Positions 20,634-29,052 of a stretch of 64,000 nucleotides of DNA are shown here, piece after piece. The notes beneath the pieces were generated by a model. It made no database searches. It was not told the DNA's origin and saw only the letters and a program-made list of their open reading frames with translations. The number at the start of each line of letters is the position of its first letter. The first letter of the stretch is position 1. The stretch comes from CAWIVH01 sp963839475 (lineage in GTDB: Bacteria > Acidobacteriota > UBA6911), in the NCBI GenBank assembly GCA_963839475.1, contig CAWIVH010000018.1:1-64000 (forward strand), written 5' to 3'. The translations under genes and the position numbers were made by a program.

Positions 20634-20703
20634 ATTTAGGAATGGACAATTTTGGCCTTATTTGTCTTGGCTCAATCGATGAATTCTCCATTAGATAAGT
20701 TGA

Positions 20704-21867
20704 ATGGAGGGCAATATGGGTATGCCGCGCAGCAGATACGTGCAGGAAGGTGAGGAAGGTGTGTATCATTGCTATAGCCGTTGCGTTCGACGGGCATCCC
20801 TCTGTGGATTCGACCCGCTCACACGCAGGGATTTCTCCCATCGTAAGGCATGGTTGGTCGACAGATTAAGGTATCTTGCTGGAATCTTCGCGATCGATGT
20901 ATGTGCATTCGCTGCATTGGTTACGCATTATCACACCATTCTCCGAACCCGCCCCGATATCGTTGAAGGTTGGTCGGATCGGGAAATAGCAGCCCGCTGG
21001 CTGATGCTTTTCCCCCGTCATCGCAGCCGAAGGAGTGTCATGGTACCGCCTCTGGAGGAGCAGATCCGTGCACTGGCAGATTGCCCGAATCGAATCGCCC
21101 AGCTGCGCAAGCGACTGTGTAGCCTGAGCTGGTTCATGGGCCAGCTGAACGAATTCATCGCGCGCAAGGCCAACAAAGAGGATGGGGTCAAGGGCCGATT
21201 CTGGGAAGGTCGCTTCAAATGCCAGGCTCTGCTCGATGAAGCCGCCATTGCGGCATGCATGGTGTACGTGGACCTCAATCCGATCCGGGCCGGACTGGCG
21301 CAAACCCCTGAGCAAAGTGACTTTACCAGCATTCAGGAGCGGATCCATGCCTGGCAGAATGAAACGATGACAGATACCTCGACGCCGACACAGACGATGG
21401 CTATAAATCCGCGATCCGACTCTGCTGACAATGGCGCGCAATCGCCGGACAGCAGCGCCGTGGACTCTTACCCTTTTTCCAAGCCGCCTCATGAAGTCAC
21501 TCATTCCGTGGATCGCACAACCAGCTCTGCGGATTGGCTTTGCCCCATTCAATCAGATTCCCATCGACGTGGAATCCTGAAGATGACTGCGACCGAATAT
21601 TTTAACTTGGTGGACCTGTCGGGTCGTGTGATGCGATCGGATAAGTGGGGAGCAATCAATATCAACCTTGCGCCGATTCTGCTGCGAATAGGCGCCAAAC
21701 CCGCAGCGTGGCTCGAAACTGTGTCACACTTTGGATCCAGATTCTGTCTCGCCGCCGGACGGCTTTCCAATCTGCGCAAATATGCTGATCGGATCGGCAG
21801 GAGGTGGCTGAAAGGCATTGCGGCAACTAGTTCAGCCTTCGAATTGTCACCGCCGCAAATGGCCTGA
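20704..21867 (+). CDS. REP-associated (RAYT, IS200/Y1-like) transposase
   Basis: A 387-residue protein; the start could also be ATG 20716 or 20722. The N-terminal domain is of the Y1_Tnp type: YVQEGEEGVYHCYSRCVRRA, then LRYLAGIFAIDVCAFAALVT leading into the HUH motif THYHTILRTRP (His75, His77). The second half has the family signature GRFWEGRFKCQALLDEAAIA and YVDLNPIRAGLA. In the helix where the nucleophilic Tyr is expected (LSWFMGQLNEFIARKANKED) I see Phe but no Tyr, so the catalytic residue is uncertain. The C-terminal ~150 residues are an extra domain usual in the longer planctomycete/acidobacterial members. It lies within inverted end repeats, and related orphan repeats occur elsewhere in the window. 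Confidence 0.85.
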   Translation: MEGNMGMPRSRYVQEGEEGVYHCYSRCVRRASLCGFDPLTRRDFSHRKAWLVDRLRYLAGIFAIDVCAFAALVTHYHTILRTRPDIVEGWSDREIAARWLMLFPRHRSRRSVMVPPLEEQIRALADCPNRIAQLRKRLCSLSWFMGQLNEFIARKANKEDGVKGRFWEGRFKCQALLDEAAIAACMVYVDLNPIRAGLAQTPEQSDFTSIQERIHAWQNETMTDTSTPTQTMAINPRSDSADNGAQSPDSSAVDSYPFSKPPHEVTHSVDRTTSSADWLCPIQSDSHRRGILKMTATEYFNLVDLSGRVMRSDKWGAININLAPILLRIGAKPAAWLETVSHFGSRFCLAAGRLSNLRKYADRIGRRWLKGIAATSSAFELSPPQMA

Positions 21868-22036
21868 CCCCACTGGCGCCCGGCAATTCCACAATCGCGA
21901 TCTGCGACTATCTTCTATCCAAGTCCCCTGCTGCTAGTATGCTTAGATTTCATCAACGCCGGTGACCGTCCTGCAGTCTTGGTTCCTGCCGTTTTTCTCT
22001 CCCAAAGGCCAGCGAATAGGGGAACCTAACGATTTC

Positions 22037-22088
22037 GGATGCCCAGGATCCTCATGATTCCCATGAATGTCGGGTGTCCAGCCAATCC
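22037..22088 (-). repeat. Right end repeat of the RAYT element (inverted)
   Basis: Its reverse complement starts GGATTGGCTGGACACCC and ends GGATCCTGGGCATCC, collinear with the left end at 20583-20633. Confidence 0.65.
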
Positions 22089-22140
22089 ATCCAATACCCA
22101 CCCAATAAATCCAAGGAACTGGTTAACGATTCTGATCACT

Positions 22141-22200
22141 TGCCGGAGGACAATGAAAGGGACAAGATCCTGCCGTAGGACAACGAGAGGGACAAGATAC
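22141..22200 (+). repeat. Two tandem 30-bp direct repeats
   Basis: TGCCGGAGGACAATGAAAGG... (22141-22170) and TGCCGTAGGACAACGAGAGG... (22171-22200) are 30 bases each with about five differences; both end GGGACAAGAT plus two bases. They lie just outside the right end of the RAYT element and before the start of the SGNH hydrolase gene. Confidence 0.7.
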
Positions 22201-22295
22201 TCTGGACTGCCATGTGGCTCGGCTCAAAATCCATGCGCCGGAATTTATTCATCCTCCAAGTCAAAAAGCTACCCTTGTGTTATAAGCTCTTGCCC

Positions 22296-23615
22296 ATGAC
22301 TCGATTATTTCCTGGTTTTGCCGTCCGTATCTTGACTTGCCTCCTTCTGACAACTGTGGTTCGGAGCGGAATGGCTCCGGCACAGTCCGCAGTAACATTC
22401 TTTAAGTTCGATTTCGGTCCGGGACGCGTTGAGACCGGGCGCATCAGAATCCTGCCGGAGACGACTTACAATAAAGACCGTCGCTACGGCTTTGATCGAG
22501 GATCAACTACAGTTGCCGCTACGGAAGACATTGGTGCCGGAGGAATCAGTTTTTGTACAGCCGAAAAACCTTTTTTCTTTTCCGCAGATCTGCCCGAAGG
22601 AAATTACCGGGTTGCGGTTACCTTGGGAGATCCGGCCGGCGAATCCATTACCACGGTCAAGGCAGAATTGCGGCGTCTCATGCTCGAAAACGTGCATACC
22701 GCACGTGGAAAGATCGAAACCCGCACCTTTATGGTGAATGTCCGCAATCCGCGGATCACCGGGGGTGGCGAGGTTCGCTTGAAAGACCGGGAAAAAAACC
22801 AGGAAGCGGCCGCATGGGACGAAAAACTGACCTTGGAGTTCAATGGGGCGCGTCCCTGCATTGGCGCCCTGGAAATCACCAAAGTTGAAGATGCAGTGAC
22901 TGTCTACGTGCTGGGCGACTCGACCGTCTGCGATCAGCCGGCAGAACCTTGGAACAGCTGGGGGCAAATGCTTCCCCGGTTCTTCAAACCCGGCGTTGTG
23001 ATTGCCAATCATGCCGAGTCGGGTGAGTCGCTGAAAAGCTCGCTGGGCGCCGGGCGCCTCGACAAGGTCCTGAGCACGATGAAAGCCGGAGATTACCTTT
23101 TCATCCAGTATGGCCACAACGACATGAAGGAGAAAGGCGAAGGGATCGGCGCCTTTACATCCTACAAGGACGACTTGAAGCGCTTTATCACCAGCGCACG
23201 CGAACGTGGCGGAATCCCCGTGCTCGTGACCTCAATGCACCGGAGAACCTTTGATGACAAGGGCAAAATAACCAACTCATTGGGGGATTACCCTGATGCG
23301 GTGCGCCAGGCAGCCCGTGAGGAAAATACGGCGCTTATCGACCTAAATGCTATGAGTAAGGTGTTTTATGAAGCCCTCGGGCCAGTGAATTCCAAAGTGG
23401 CCTTTGTCGACGGCACTCACCACAATGCCTACGGAAGCTACGAACTCGCAAAATGCGTGGTGGAAGGAATCAAGGCAAATAAGCTGGGCCTGGCGAAGTT
23501 CGTGGTGGACGAAGCCCTCACGCCTTTCGATCCTTCCCACCCCGATCCCGCGGCCAGTTTCAACGTGCCTCCCAGCCTGGCCGTAACGCGTCAGGCACCC
23601 GAGGGGAAGGATTGA
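22296..23615 (+). CDS. Exported rhamnogalacturonan-acetylesterase-like SGNH hydrolase (CE12 type)
   Basis: I start at ATG 22296, where a signal peptide begins (MTRLFPGFAVRILTCLLLTT); the frame is open upstream. Residues ~30-195 are a beta-sandwich that opens with FFKFDFGPG, as in family 12 carbohydrate esterases with a galactose-binding-like N-terminal domain. The SGNH domain follows: block I VYVLGDSTVCDQ (Ser209 nucleophile), WNSWGQMLPRFF, block II ANHAESGESLKS, block III FIQYGHND, and block V DGTHHNAYG with the Asp-x-x-His pair. The expected activity is removal of acetyl groups from pectic rhamnogalacturonan. It fits the xylanase upstream and the oligogalacturonate lyase at 47.4 kb. Confidence 0.85.
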   Translation: MTRLFPGFAVRILTCLLLTTVVRSGMAPAQSAVTFFKFDFGPGRVETGRIRILPETTYNKDRRYGFDRGSTTVAATEDIGAGGISFCTAEKPFFFSADLPEGNYRVAVTLGDPAGESITTVKAELRRLMLENVHTARGKIETRTFMVNVRNPRITGGGEVRLKDREKNQEAAAWDEKLTLEFNGARPCIGALEITKVEDAVTVYVLGDSTVCDQPAEPWNSWGQMLPRFFKPGVVIANHAESGESLKSSLGAGRLDKVLSTMKAGDYLFIQYGHNDMKEKGEGIGAFTSYKDDLKRFITSARERGGIPVLVTSMHRRTFDDKGKITNSLGDYPDAVRQAAREENTALIDLNAMSKVFYEALGPVNSKVAFVDGTHHNAYGSYELAKCVVEGIKANKLGLAKFVVDEALTPFDPSHPDPAASFNVPPSLAVTRQAPEGKD

Positions 23616-23698
23616 AGAAGAAGGTGAGCGAAATTTCAATTGATCCTTCGCGCCTCTCAGTACAAACTTAAAATATAACTTCGGGCAGGGGAAAAAGA

Positions 23699-24370
23699 AT
23701 GAGATCGGGAAGCATCCGTACCGCGAGAGGTCCAATTTACGCTTTGCTGATCTGTGTCCTGGTCGCGGGATTTCATGCGGCGGCCAAGTCCCAGGGAACG
23801 TATCGTCAGCCGGAAGCGAGCGAGTACATCAAAATCCTCGAAGATCCGCACCGGATCGACCGACTTCGACCCGCCGAAATAATTAAAACCATAGGTTTGA
23901 AACCGGGGGATATCGTGGCTGATATCGGCTCGGGCTCGGGCCTGTTCACCCGTGCGATGGCACGGAGCGTTGCACCGGCCGGGAGGGTTTATGCCGTCGA
24001 CATCGACAAGAACCTTCTGGCTTACGTGACAAAAGTAGCCGCTGACCAGGGAATCACGAACATCACCACGATACTGGCTCCTGAAGAGTCTCCATCCCTG
24101 CCGCCCCGCTCGCTCGATGTCGCCTTGATCTGCGACACGCTGCACCACATCGCCAAGCGTCAAACCTATCTCAAGAATCTCAAACCCTGCTTGAAACCGG
24201 AAGGCCGACTCGTGATCATCGACTTTTCCGACGGCTGGCCAACGGGGCACGAATCGCTGCGATACAGCCTCTCAGATTTGAACGGCTGGACGGATGCCGC
24301 GGGTTTTGTAAAGGTCGCAGAGTACAACTCGATCGAGGGTAACTTTTTTAATATCTATAAGATTCGCTGA
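23699..24370 (+). CDS. Exported SAM-dependent methyltransferase
   Basis: ATG 23699 follows AGGGG. The N-terminus (GPIYALLICVLVAGFHAAAK) is a signal peptide or anchor, unusual for an SAM enzyme but common in a group of acidobacterial and planctomycete proteins. The Rossmann core is intact: a leading segment IKILEDPHRIDRLRPAEIIK, motif I DIVADIGSGSGLFTRAM, GRVYAVDID, LAPEESPSLPPRSLDVALIC and DTLHHIAKRQTYLKNL, then GRLVIIDFSDG. This group begins with the R-P-x-x-V/I helix seen here. The substrate is unknown; periplasmic action would need SAM outside the cytoplasm, so a membrane anchor facing inward is also possible. It follows the esterase by 83 bases. Confidence 0.8.
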   Translation: MRSGSIRTARGPIYALLICVLVAGFHAAAKSQGTYRQPEASEYIKILEDPHRIDRLRPAEIIKTIGLKPGDIVADIGSGSGLFTRAMARSVAPAGRVYAVDIDKNLLAYVTKVAADQGITNITTILAPEESPSLPPRSLDVALICDTLHHIAKRQTYLKNLKPCLKPEGRLVIIDFSDGWPTGHESLRYSLSDLNGWTDAAGFVKVAEYNSIEGNFFNIYKIR

Positions 24371-24534
24371 ACCCGGCAGCACAGGGTATTCCACGGTTGC
24401 CGCAAAGTCGGGCAAAAACATAGGTATGGAGCAACTCCTGCAGATGATCCACCAGGAACCATTGACACTTTTCAGCAAAACTCGCATCTAATGTAGAAAG
24501 GATTCGGGATAGAAATCCGCAAAAAGGAAGCGAC

Positions 24535-24705
24535 ATGCTGCACCATCTGTGGTGGTTCATCGTTGGAGTCTGGATTGGTAGTTTCTTTACATTGGTGATG
24601 GTCGGGCTCATGAGAAGAAACAGCGCGGAGCCTAAGCAGCACGATGAAATATCAGCGCCACACAATCAGGTCGTAAAAATAGATAGGATCCATGACGCGG
24701 CGTGA
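24535..24705 (+). CDS. Small single-span membrane protein (56 aa)
   Basis: ATG 24535 has AAGGA six bases upstream and the frame ends at TGA 24703-24705. The peptide opens MLHHLWWFIVGVWIGSFFTL and VMVGLMRRNS, one membrane span with the positive RR after it, followed by a polar tail rich in His, Asp and Lys. Its layout resembles the tiny DUF3789-like proteins (short N-terminus, one G-rich helix, short tail). The function is unknown. Confidence 0.55.
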   Translation: MLHHLWWFIVGVWIGSFFTLVMVGLMRRNSAEPKQHDEISAPHNQVVKIDRIHDAA

Positions 24706-25201
24706 AAACGTGGCGTTTTCGCCGAGGATGCCGCTTGCAGGCAGAACCTGTACTTTCGGGGGATACCTTCGAATTCAGTCCATCAAGGGAGTTCGATTGC
24801 CGTCATCACTCCACATCCGACATTCATTGGACGAGATACATTCCCCTGCTCATGGACCGTGGCCGGGTAAATGCCAGGCCAGTCTCACGATTGCCACCCG
24901 GGCTGAGGAGTTCAGCAAGGTCCTCTGCCAATAAATTCGCTCACTTGCGAGCCCGCATACTCAGGCAGAATCGCGAACATCCAATGCACCTGATCCGGTT
25001 ATAGCGGGCCACACGGATTCGACCGTCCAGTCTCTCATCTCAAACTGATATCCAAGCCAAAATCGCGAGTGACCCGGTCGCTCCAATCCTTATTGTCAAC
25101 GGCACCGAATACTACCCATTCCTTGTCGCTCCTGGAATCTTGCTCCGCGCCGGGACAATGCAAATTCGTTACTCTGCCCGATAGGCATGAATCCGGCGCT
25201 C
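24706..25201. other. Intergenic region without a supported gene
   Basis: About 500 bases between the small membrane protein and the TetR promoter. Two overlapping short frames (to 24934 and 25004) lack ribosome sites and known motifs. Nothing else was recognised. Confidence 0.5.
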
Positions 25202-25246
25202 TTGACTCCTGAATATGACTAGAATATGATTTTGGTCATAAGTCAT
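25202..25246 (+). promoter_or_regulatory. Promoter of the TetR operon with a nested operator-like palindrome
   Basis: TTGACT (25202-25207) and TATGAT (25225-25230) are separated by exactly 17 bases, a near-consensus sigma-70 promoter. Nested dyads cover the -10 and the likely start site: ATGACT (25215-25220) with AGTCAT (25241-25246), and inside them TATGA (25225-25229) with TCATA (25236-25240). The start codon is at 25248, so the transcript would have a leader of only about 10 bases. A TetR protein encoded immediately downstream commonly binds such a site and represses its own operon (inference). Confidence 0.65.
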
Positions 25247-25247
25247 T

Positions 25248-25877
25248 ATGAGACACATCGCCAGGCGTGAAGACATCAGGGACCTGATACTGGACGCGGT
25301 GGACGCCCTCCTGGCCAGATACGGTTATCAAAAAATGACCATGGATGACGTCGCCCGCCAGGTGGGAATCGGCAAGGGCACCATCTATCTTCATTTTCTC
25401 GGAAAGGAAGATCTAATTCTTTCCCACATCGATCGCATTGCGAGTCGGGTTGCCGCCCGCCTCAGGGAGATCGCCTCCCTGCCGGCCCCGCCCGGCCAGC
25501 GACTCCGCGCCATGCTCGAAGCCCGCGTCCTGCTCCGTTTCGACAGCGTATTCCATTATTCCCAGAACCTCAGCGACCTCCTGTCCTCGGTCCGCACCGC
25601 TCTCCTGGCCCGCCGGGAAACTTATTTCAAAACTGAAGCCGGGGTATTTGAGAAGGTACTCCGTGAGGGCATTCGCGCCGGGAGTCTCGACTGCACCGAT
25701 GCAAAATCGGCGGCGCGAGTCCTTGTCCAGTGCACCAACTCGCTTCTCCCCTTCAGCCTTTCCGCTCGCGAGCTGGGTCAACGGAAAGAGGTGGAGGCGC
25801 AAGTCGGTAGCATCGCCGACTTGCTCATCAGGGGCCTGACCCCATGTCCGGAGCGCTCCGCCCCGCGAAAGCGCTGA
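25248..25877 (+). CDS. TetR/AcrR-family transcriptional regulator
   Basis: A 209-residue protein. The N-terminal helix-turn-helix domain (residues ~8-58) is typical: DLILDAVDALLARYGYQKMT, then DDVARQVGIGKGTIYLHFLG with the conserved GKGTIYLHF recognition-helix end and KEDLIL. The helical C-terminal ~140 residues are the ligand and dimer domain (LLRFDSVFHYSQNLSDLLSS, FEKVLREGIRAGSLDCTDA). No Shine-Dalgarno is visible, consistent with a very short leader. The gene leads a likely three-gene operon with a CubicO serine hydrolase 36 bases downstream and an S41 peptidase 15 bases further. It probably represses this operon from the palindrome overlapping its promoter. The inducer is unknown. Confidence 0.88.
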   Translation: MRHIARREDIRDLILDAVDALLARYGYQKMTMDDVARQVGIGKGTIYLHFLGKEDLILSHIDRIASRVAARLREIASLPAPPGQRLRAMLEARVLLRFDSVFHYSQNLSDLLSSVRTALLARRETYFKTEAGVFEKVLREGIRAGSLDCTDAKSAARVLVQCTNSLLPFSLSARELGQRKEVEAQVGSIADLLIRGLTPCPERSAPRKR

Positions 25878-25913
25878 AACGGTCCAAATCGATCGAACCT
25901 GAGGAGGTTCATC

Positions 25914-27410
25914 ATGAGACGATCGAAAATCCAATGGGTATTCGCTCTCTGGTTGAGCATGTTGCTTGCCGTGCCGGCCGTCTTTCCCCAACAACCGGCT
26001 GCCCCGGCTTTTAAAGACACAACGGCCCTGCCAGAAGGTGCAACCGGGGCACGTATCAAGGCATTCATCGAAACCATCAATTCCGCGAGTCCCGGGCGTG
26101 TCCGCCATTTCTTGAATAACGAGTGCTCTAAAGAATTCCGGGAAATGGTCCCGATCGATGAACACATTGCCACGCTCCTCGGATTCAACCGGGATACGGG
26201 AGGCATCGATTTTTACTCCGTCCGTTCGTACGCACCGGAGCGCCGGGGCGAGACCGTGGTCATCGTCAAGGACCGGATCATGGGGAGTTGGAGGGGAATC
26301 AGCTTCAAGTTCGGCCCGGCACCGGAAAATCCTGTCGCAGGCCTTGGGATGAGTCCTGCCCGCACTCCCGCGGGAATTTCCGAACCGCCGTTGACCGAGA
26401 AGGAAGCCATCGACGAGATCCGATCTCTCATGGTCAGACTGAAATCCAAAGATTGGTACTCGGGAACGGTTCTTATCGCCAAGGGCGCCAATGTGCTCCT
26501 GACCGATTTCGCCGGTGAAGCCAGCAAGTCCTATCATGTTCCTAACAATCTCGACACCAAGTTCAACCTCGGTTCGATGAACAAGATGTTCACATCCATC
26601 GCCATCGCAAGACTGGTCGAGGCCGGCAGGCTTTCATTTGACGATAGCATTGCCAAGTTTATCGACGAGAGCTGGCTGCCCAAGGCGGTTACGGAGAAGA
26701 TCACTGTCCGCCATCTCATAACCCATACGTCGGGCTTGGGCAGCTATTTCAACGATATGTACGACAAAAGCTCGCGCGCGAATTTCCGCAAACTCGATGA
26801 CTACAGGCCTCTGATCAAGGACGACAAGCCCGCTTTCACTCCCGGAGAAAAGTTCCGGTACAGCAACACCGGGATGTTCCTGCTCGGAGTCATCATCGAA
26901 AAAGTCTCGGGCGAGGATTATTTCGACCATATCCGCAAGGTGATCTACAAGCCGGCCGGAATGGTCAACTCTGATTCGTATGAAATGGATTACCCGGTTG
27001 AAAACTTGGCCATTGGTTATAGCCCCGACTGGGTGAGCCCTTACAAATGGCAGAACAATCTGTACAAGCACGTCCTGAAAGGCGGGCCGGCAGGCGGCGG
27101 TTTTTCAACCGTTACCGACCTTCACAGGTTTTCCCTGGCCCTGCTGTCCGGCAAGTTAGCCTCCAAGCCCATGCTGGACAGGATGTGGACGGATTACAAA
27201 GGGGAAAGTTACGGCTATGGCTTCGGAGTCGCCCAGGGCCCGATGGGAAAAGTTGTCGGCCACGGCGGAGGATTTCCCGGCATCAATTCTCAGCTCGATA
27301 TTTACGTTGACTCAGGCTACATCGTTGCCGCGATGTCCAACTACGACAACGGCGCATCCCCGCTGGCCGGCAAGATCGGCAAAATCCTGGCTCGAGTGAA
27401 AACGCAATAG
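25914..27410 (+). CDS. Exported CubicO/class C beta-lactamase-fold serine hydrolase
   Basis: GAGGAGG precedes ATG 25914. The first ~28 residues are a signal peptide (WVFALWLSMLLAVPAVFPQQ). Residues ~35-135 are an extra N-terminal alpha-beta domain (FIETINSASPGRVRHFLNNE). The PF00144 domain follows with all three motifs: SxxK at Ser221-Met-Asn-Lys224 (NLGSMNKMFTSIA), Tyr-Ser-Asn at 316-318 (KFRYSNTGMFLLG) and a His450-Gly-Gly (VVGHGGGFPGINS). Members are esterases, D-peptidases or amidases; true beta-lactamase activity is not implied. The second gene of the TetR operon; acting together with the S41 peptidase downstream on a peptide or small ester outside the cytoplasm is an inference. Confidence 0.87.
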   Translation: MRRSKIQWVFALWLSMLLAVPAVFPQQPAAPAFKDTTALPEGATGARIKAFIETINSASPGRVRHFLNNECSKEFREMVPIDEHIATLLGFNRDTGGIDFYSVRSYAPERRGETVVIVKDRIMGSWRGISFKFGPAPENPVAGLGMSPARTPAGISEPPLTEKEAIDEIRSLMVRLKSKDWYSGTVLIAKGANVLLTDFAGEASKSYHVPNNLDTKFNLGSMNKMFTSIAIARLVEAGRLSFDDSIAKFIDESWLPKAVTEKITVRHLITHTSGLGSYFNDMYDKSSRANFRKLDDYRPLIKDDKPAFTPGEKFRYSNTGMFLLGVIIEKVSGEDYFDHIRKVIYKPAGMVNSDSYEMDYPVENLAIGYSPDWVSPYKWQNNLYKHVLKGGPAGGGFSTVTDLHRFSLALLSGKLASKPMLDRMWTDYKGESYGYGFGVAQGPMGKVVGHGGGFPGINSQLDIYVDSGYIVAAMSNYDNGASPLAGKIGKILARVKTQ

Positions 27411-27425
27411 ACAAGGAGAATTCAG

Positions 27426-28769
27426 ATGTTCATCGAATCGATTCGTCGGCTACTCGTGCTTTATTCCTGGCTGGCTCTGGTCGGCCCGCTTGCGTACGGC
27501 CAGTCACAGCCGGCAGCGCCTCCCCTGGACGCCGCCCGCAAGGAGGCCGTAATCGACGAAGTCGCTTCATTGCTCAACAAAAACTATATCTTCCTTGATA
27601 CCGCCAGGAAGCTGGAGGATGCCCTCCGCACCGCGGCAAAAAACCGCGATTTCGACAAATCGGGCGACGCCCGATCATTCGCCCAGGCTGTTTCCCGGAT
27701 CTTATTGGACGTGGGCAAAGACAGGCACATGGGGTTTGTTTACGCTCCGGATATGGCCGCGGACATCCGCAAAATGAGAGGACAGAGCGAAGCAGAGGCT
27801 CAAAAGGTCCGGGAGCGGCAGCTCCAGCAAGCCCAACGAGAGAATTTCGGTTTCCGCAAAGTGGAGCTTCTCCCGGGAAATATTGGCTATCTGGATTTCC
27901 GCGTGTTCGCCTCCCCGGATCAAGCCGGCCCGACGGCGATCGCGGCTCTCAATTTCCTGGCCCATTGTGACGCTATCATCATAGACCTCCGCCAGAACGG
28001 CGGGGGAGACCCGGCTCAGATTCAGCTCATCGCCAGTTATTTCTTTCCCGAGATGACCCACCTCAACGATATCTACTTCCGCGAGGGTGACCGGATGGAG
28101 AACTTCTGGACCCTGCCGTTCGTCCCCGGCGCAAAACCGGTTCACGCCGAGCTCTTCATCCTCACCAGTTCCCGGACATTTTCGGGAGCGGAGGAATTCA
28201 CCTACAACATGAAAAACTTAAAAAGGGCAACTGTGATCGGCGAGACAACAGGCGGCGGCGCTCACCCCACCAGGCCAATGATCGTGCAGAACGATTTTGT
28301 TTTGCGAGTGCCATTCGCCCGCGCTATCAATCCGATTTCCAAGACCAACTGGGAGGGTACCGGTGTCACGCCGGACATCGCGGTACCGGCAGCCGAGGCC
28401 TATGACAGGGCGTATACCCTGGCAGTGGAGAAACTTCGCACCAAGGCATCTGATCCAGGGCTAAAGGCACGGTACGAGTGGATCCTGGACGGACTCAAAG
28501 CCAAAACCAGCCCGGCGAAGGTTGATGAAAAAACGCTGCAAACCTACGCCGGAACTTACGGCGAGCGCAAGGTCACTTTCGAAAACGGAGTCCTTTACTA
28601 CCAGCGGACCGGGCCGAAATACCGGCTGGCTCCCATGACCCAGTATCTTTTTGAGCTCGAAGGCCTTGATAACTTCCGGGTAGAATTCGTGGTGAAGGAG
28701 GGCAAACCGGTCGAGCTCGTCGGGCACTACGACAATGGGACGCACGAGCCTTCGCCGAGGACGAATTAA
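27426..28769 (+). CDS. Exported S41-family (C-terminal processing/tricorn-like) peptidase
   Basis: ATG 27426 follows AAGGAG and lies 15 bases after the CubicO stop. A signal peptide (LLVLYSWLALVGPLAYGQ) is followed by a helical N-terminal domain (AVIDEVASLLNKNYIFLDTA) containing the GKDRHMGF segment with the conserved His. The protease core shows GNIGYLDFRVF, DAIIIDLRQNGGGDP and the nucleophile motif TSSRTFSGAEEF (Ser253), then ATVIGETTGGGAHPT. No PDZ domain is apparent, as in the short IRBP-like subgroup. The last ~75 residues (LQTYAGTYGERKVTFENGVL) form a beta domain commonly found after such modules. It should cut peptides in the periplasm or outside. Confidence 0.87.
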   Translation: MFIESIRRLLVLYSWLALVGPLAYGQSQPAAPPLDAARKEAVIDEVASLLNKNYIFLDTARKLEDALRTAAKNRDFDKSGDARSFAQAVSRILLDVGKDRHMGFVYAPDMAADIRKMRGQSEAEAQKVRERQLQQAQRENFGFRKVELLPGNIGYLDFRVFASPDQAGPTAIAALNFLAHCDAIIIDLRQNGGGDPAQIQLIASYFFPEMTHLNDIYFREGDRMENFWTLPFVPGAKPVHAELFILTSSRTFSGAEEFTYNMKNLKRATVIGETTGGGAHPTRPMIVQNDFVLRVPFARAINPISKTNWEGTGVTPDIAVPAAEAYDRAYTLAVEKLRTKASDPGLKARYEWILDGLKAKTSPAKVDEKTLQTYAGTYGERKVTFENGVLYYQRTGPKYRLAPMTQYLFELEGLDNFRVEFVVKEGKPVELVGHYDNGTHEPSPRTN

Positions 28770-29052
28770 TAAAAAGGAAAGACGAAATTTGGAGCGCCGA
28801 GTCCAATTCCGAGCAGAACTTCCGCTTAGGTCGGAAATTTGTCCCAGGACTGCGGTATTGGAGCGGGCCCGTCCATCTGGGCCTGAGCTGAAGCCCGGAC
28901 CGACACGGAGGAGGAGCCAAGGCATCCAGCTTTAGACCTTAGAATACCAGCCTGGCTTGCGGTTACGGGAAATCAAACCTCAAAAGCCCGATAAAACCTG
29001 CATCCGTGCGTGAGACGCATCTCGGTTCATTGCCCGGAAGAACTGGGATACA

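Larger units (their letters stand above)
20583..22088. mobile_element. RAYT-type transposon with imperfect ~51-bp inverted ends
   Basis: The segment carries a single Y1/HUH-like transposase gene (20704-21867). Its outer ends, 20583-20633 and the reverse complement of 22037-22088, align over about 50 bases with roughly 80 percent identity by eye. They share GGATT, CTGGACACCC, GGAATC, GATCCTGG or AATCCTGG and CATCC in the same order. Such ends fit REP/RAYT biology, in which the transposase is flanked by REP palindromes. No target duplication could be identified. Exact boundaries are uncertain by several bases. Confidence 0.7.

Noticed and set aside
25413..26537. Minus-strand frame of 374 codons across the TetR and CubicO genes
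   Set aside because: It crosses two well-defined genes in antisense and has no motif; a shadow of GC-rich coding sequence.
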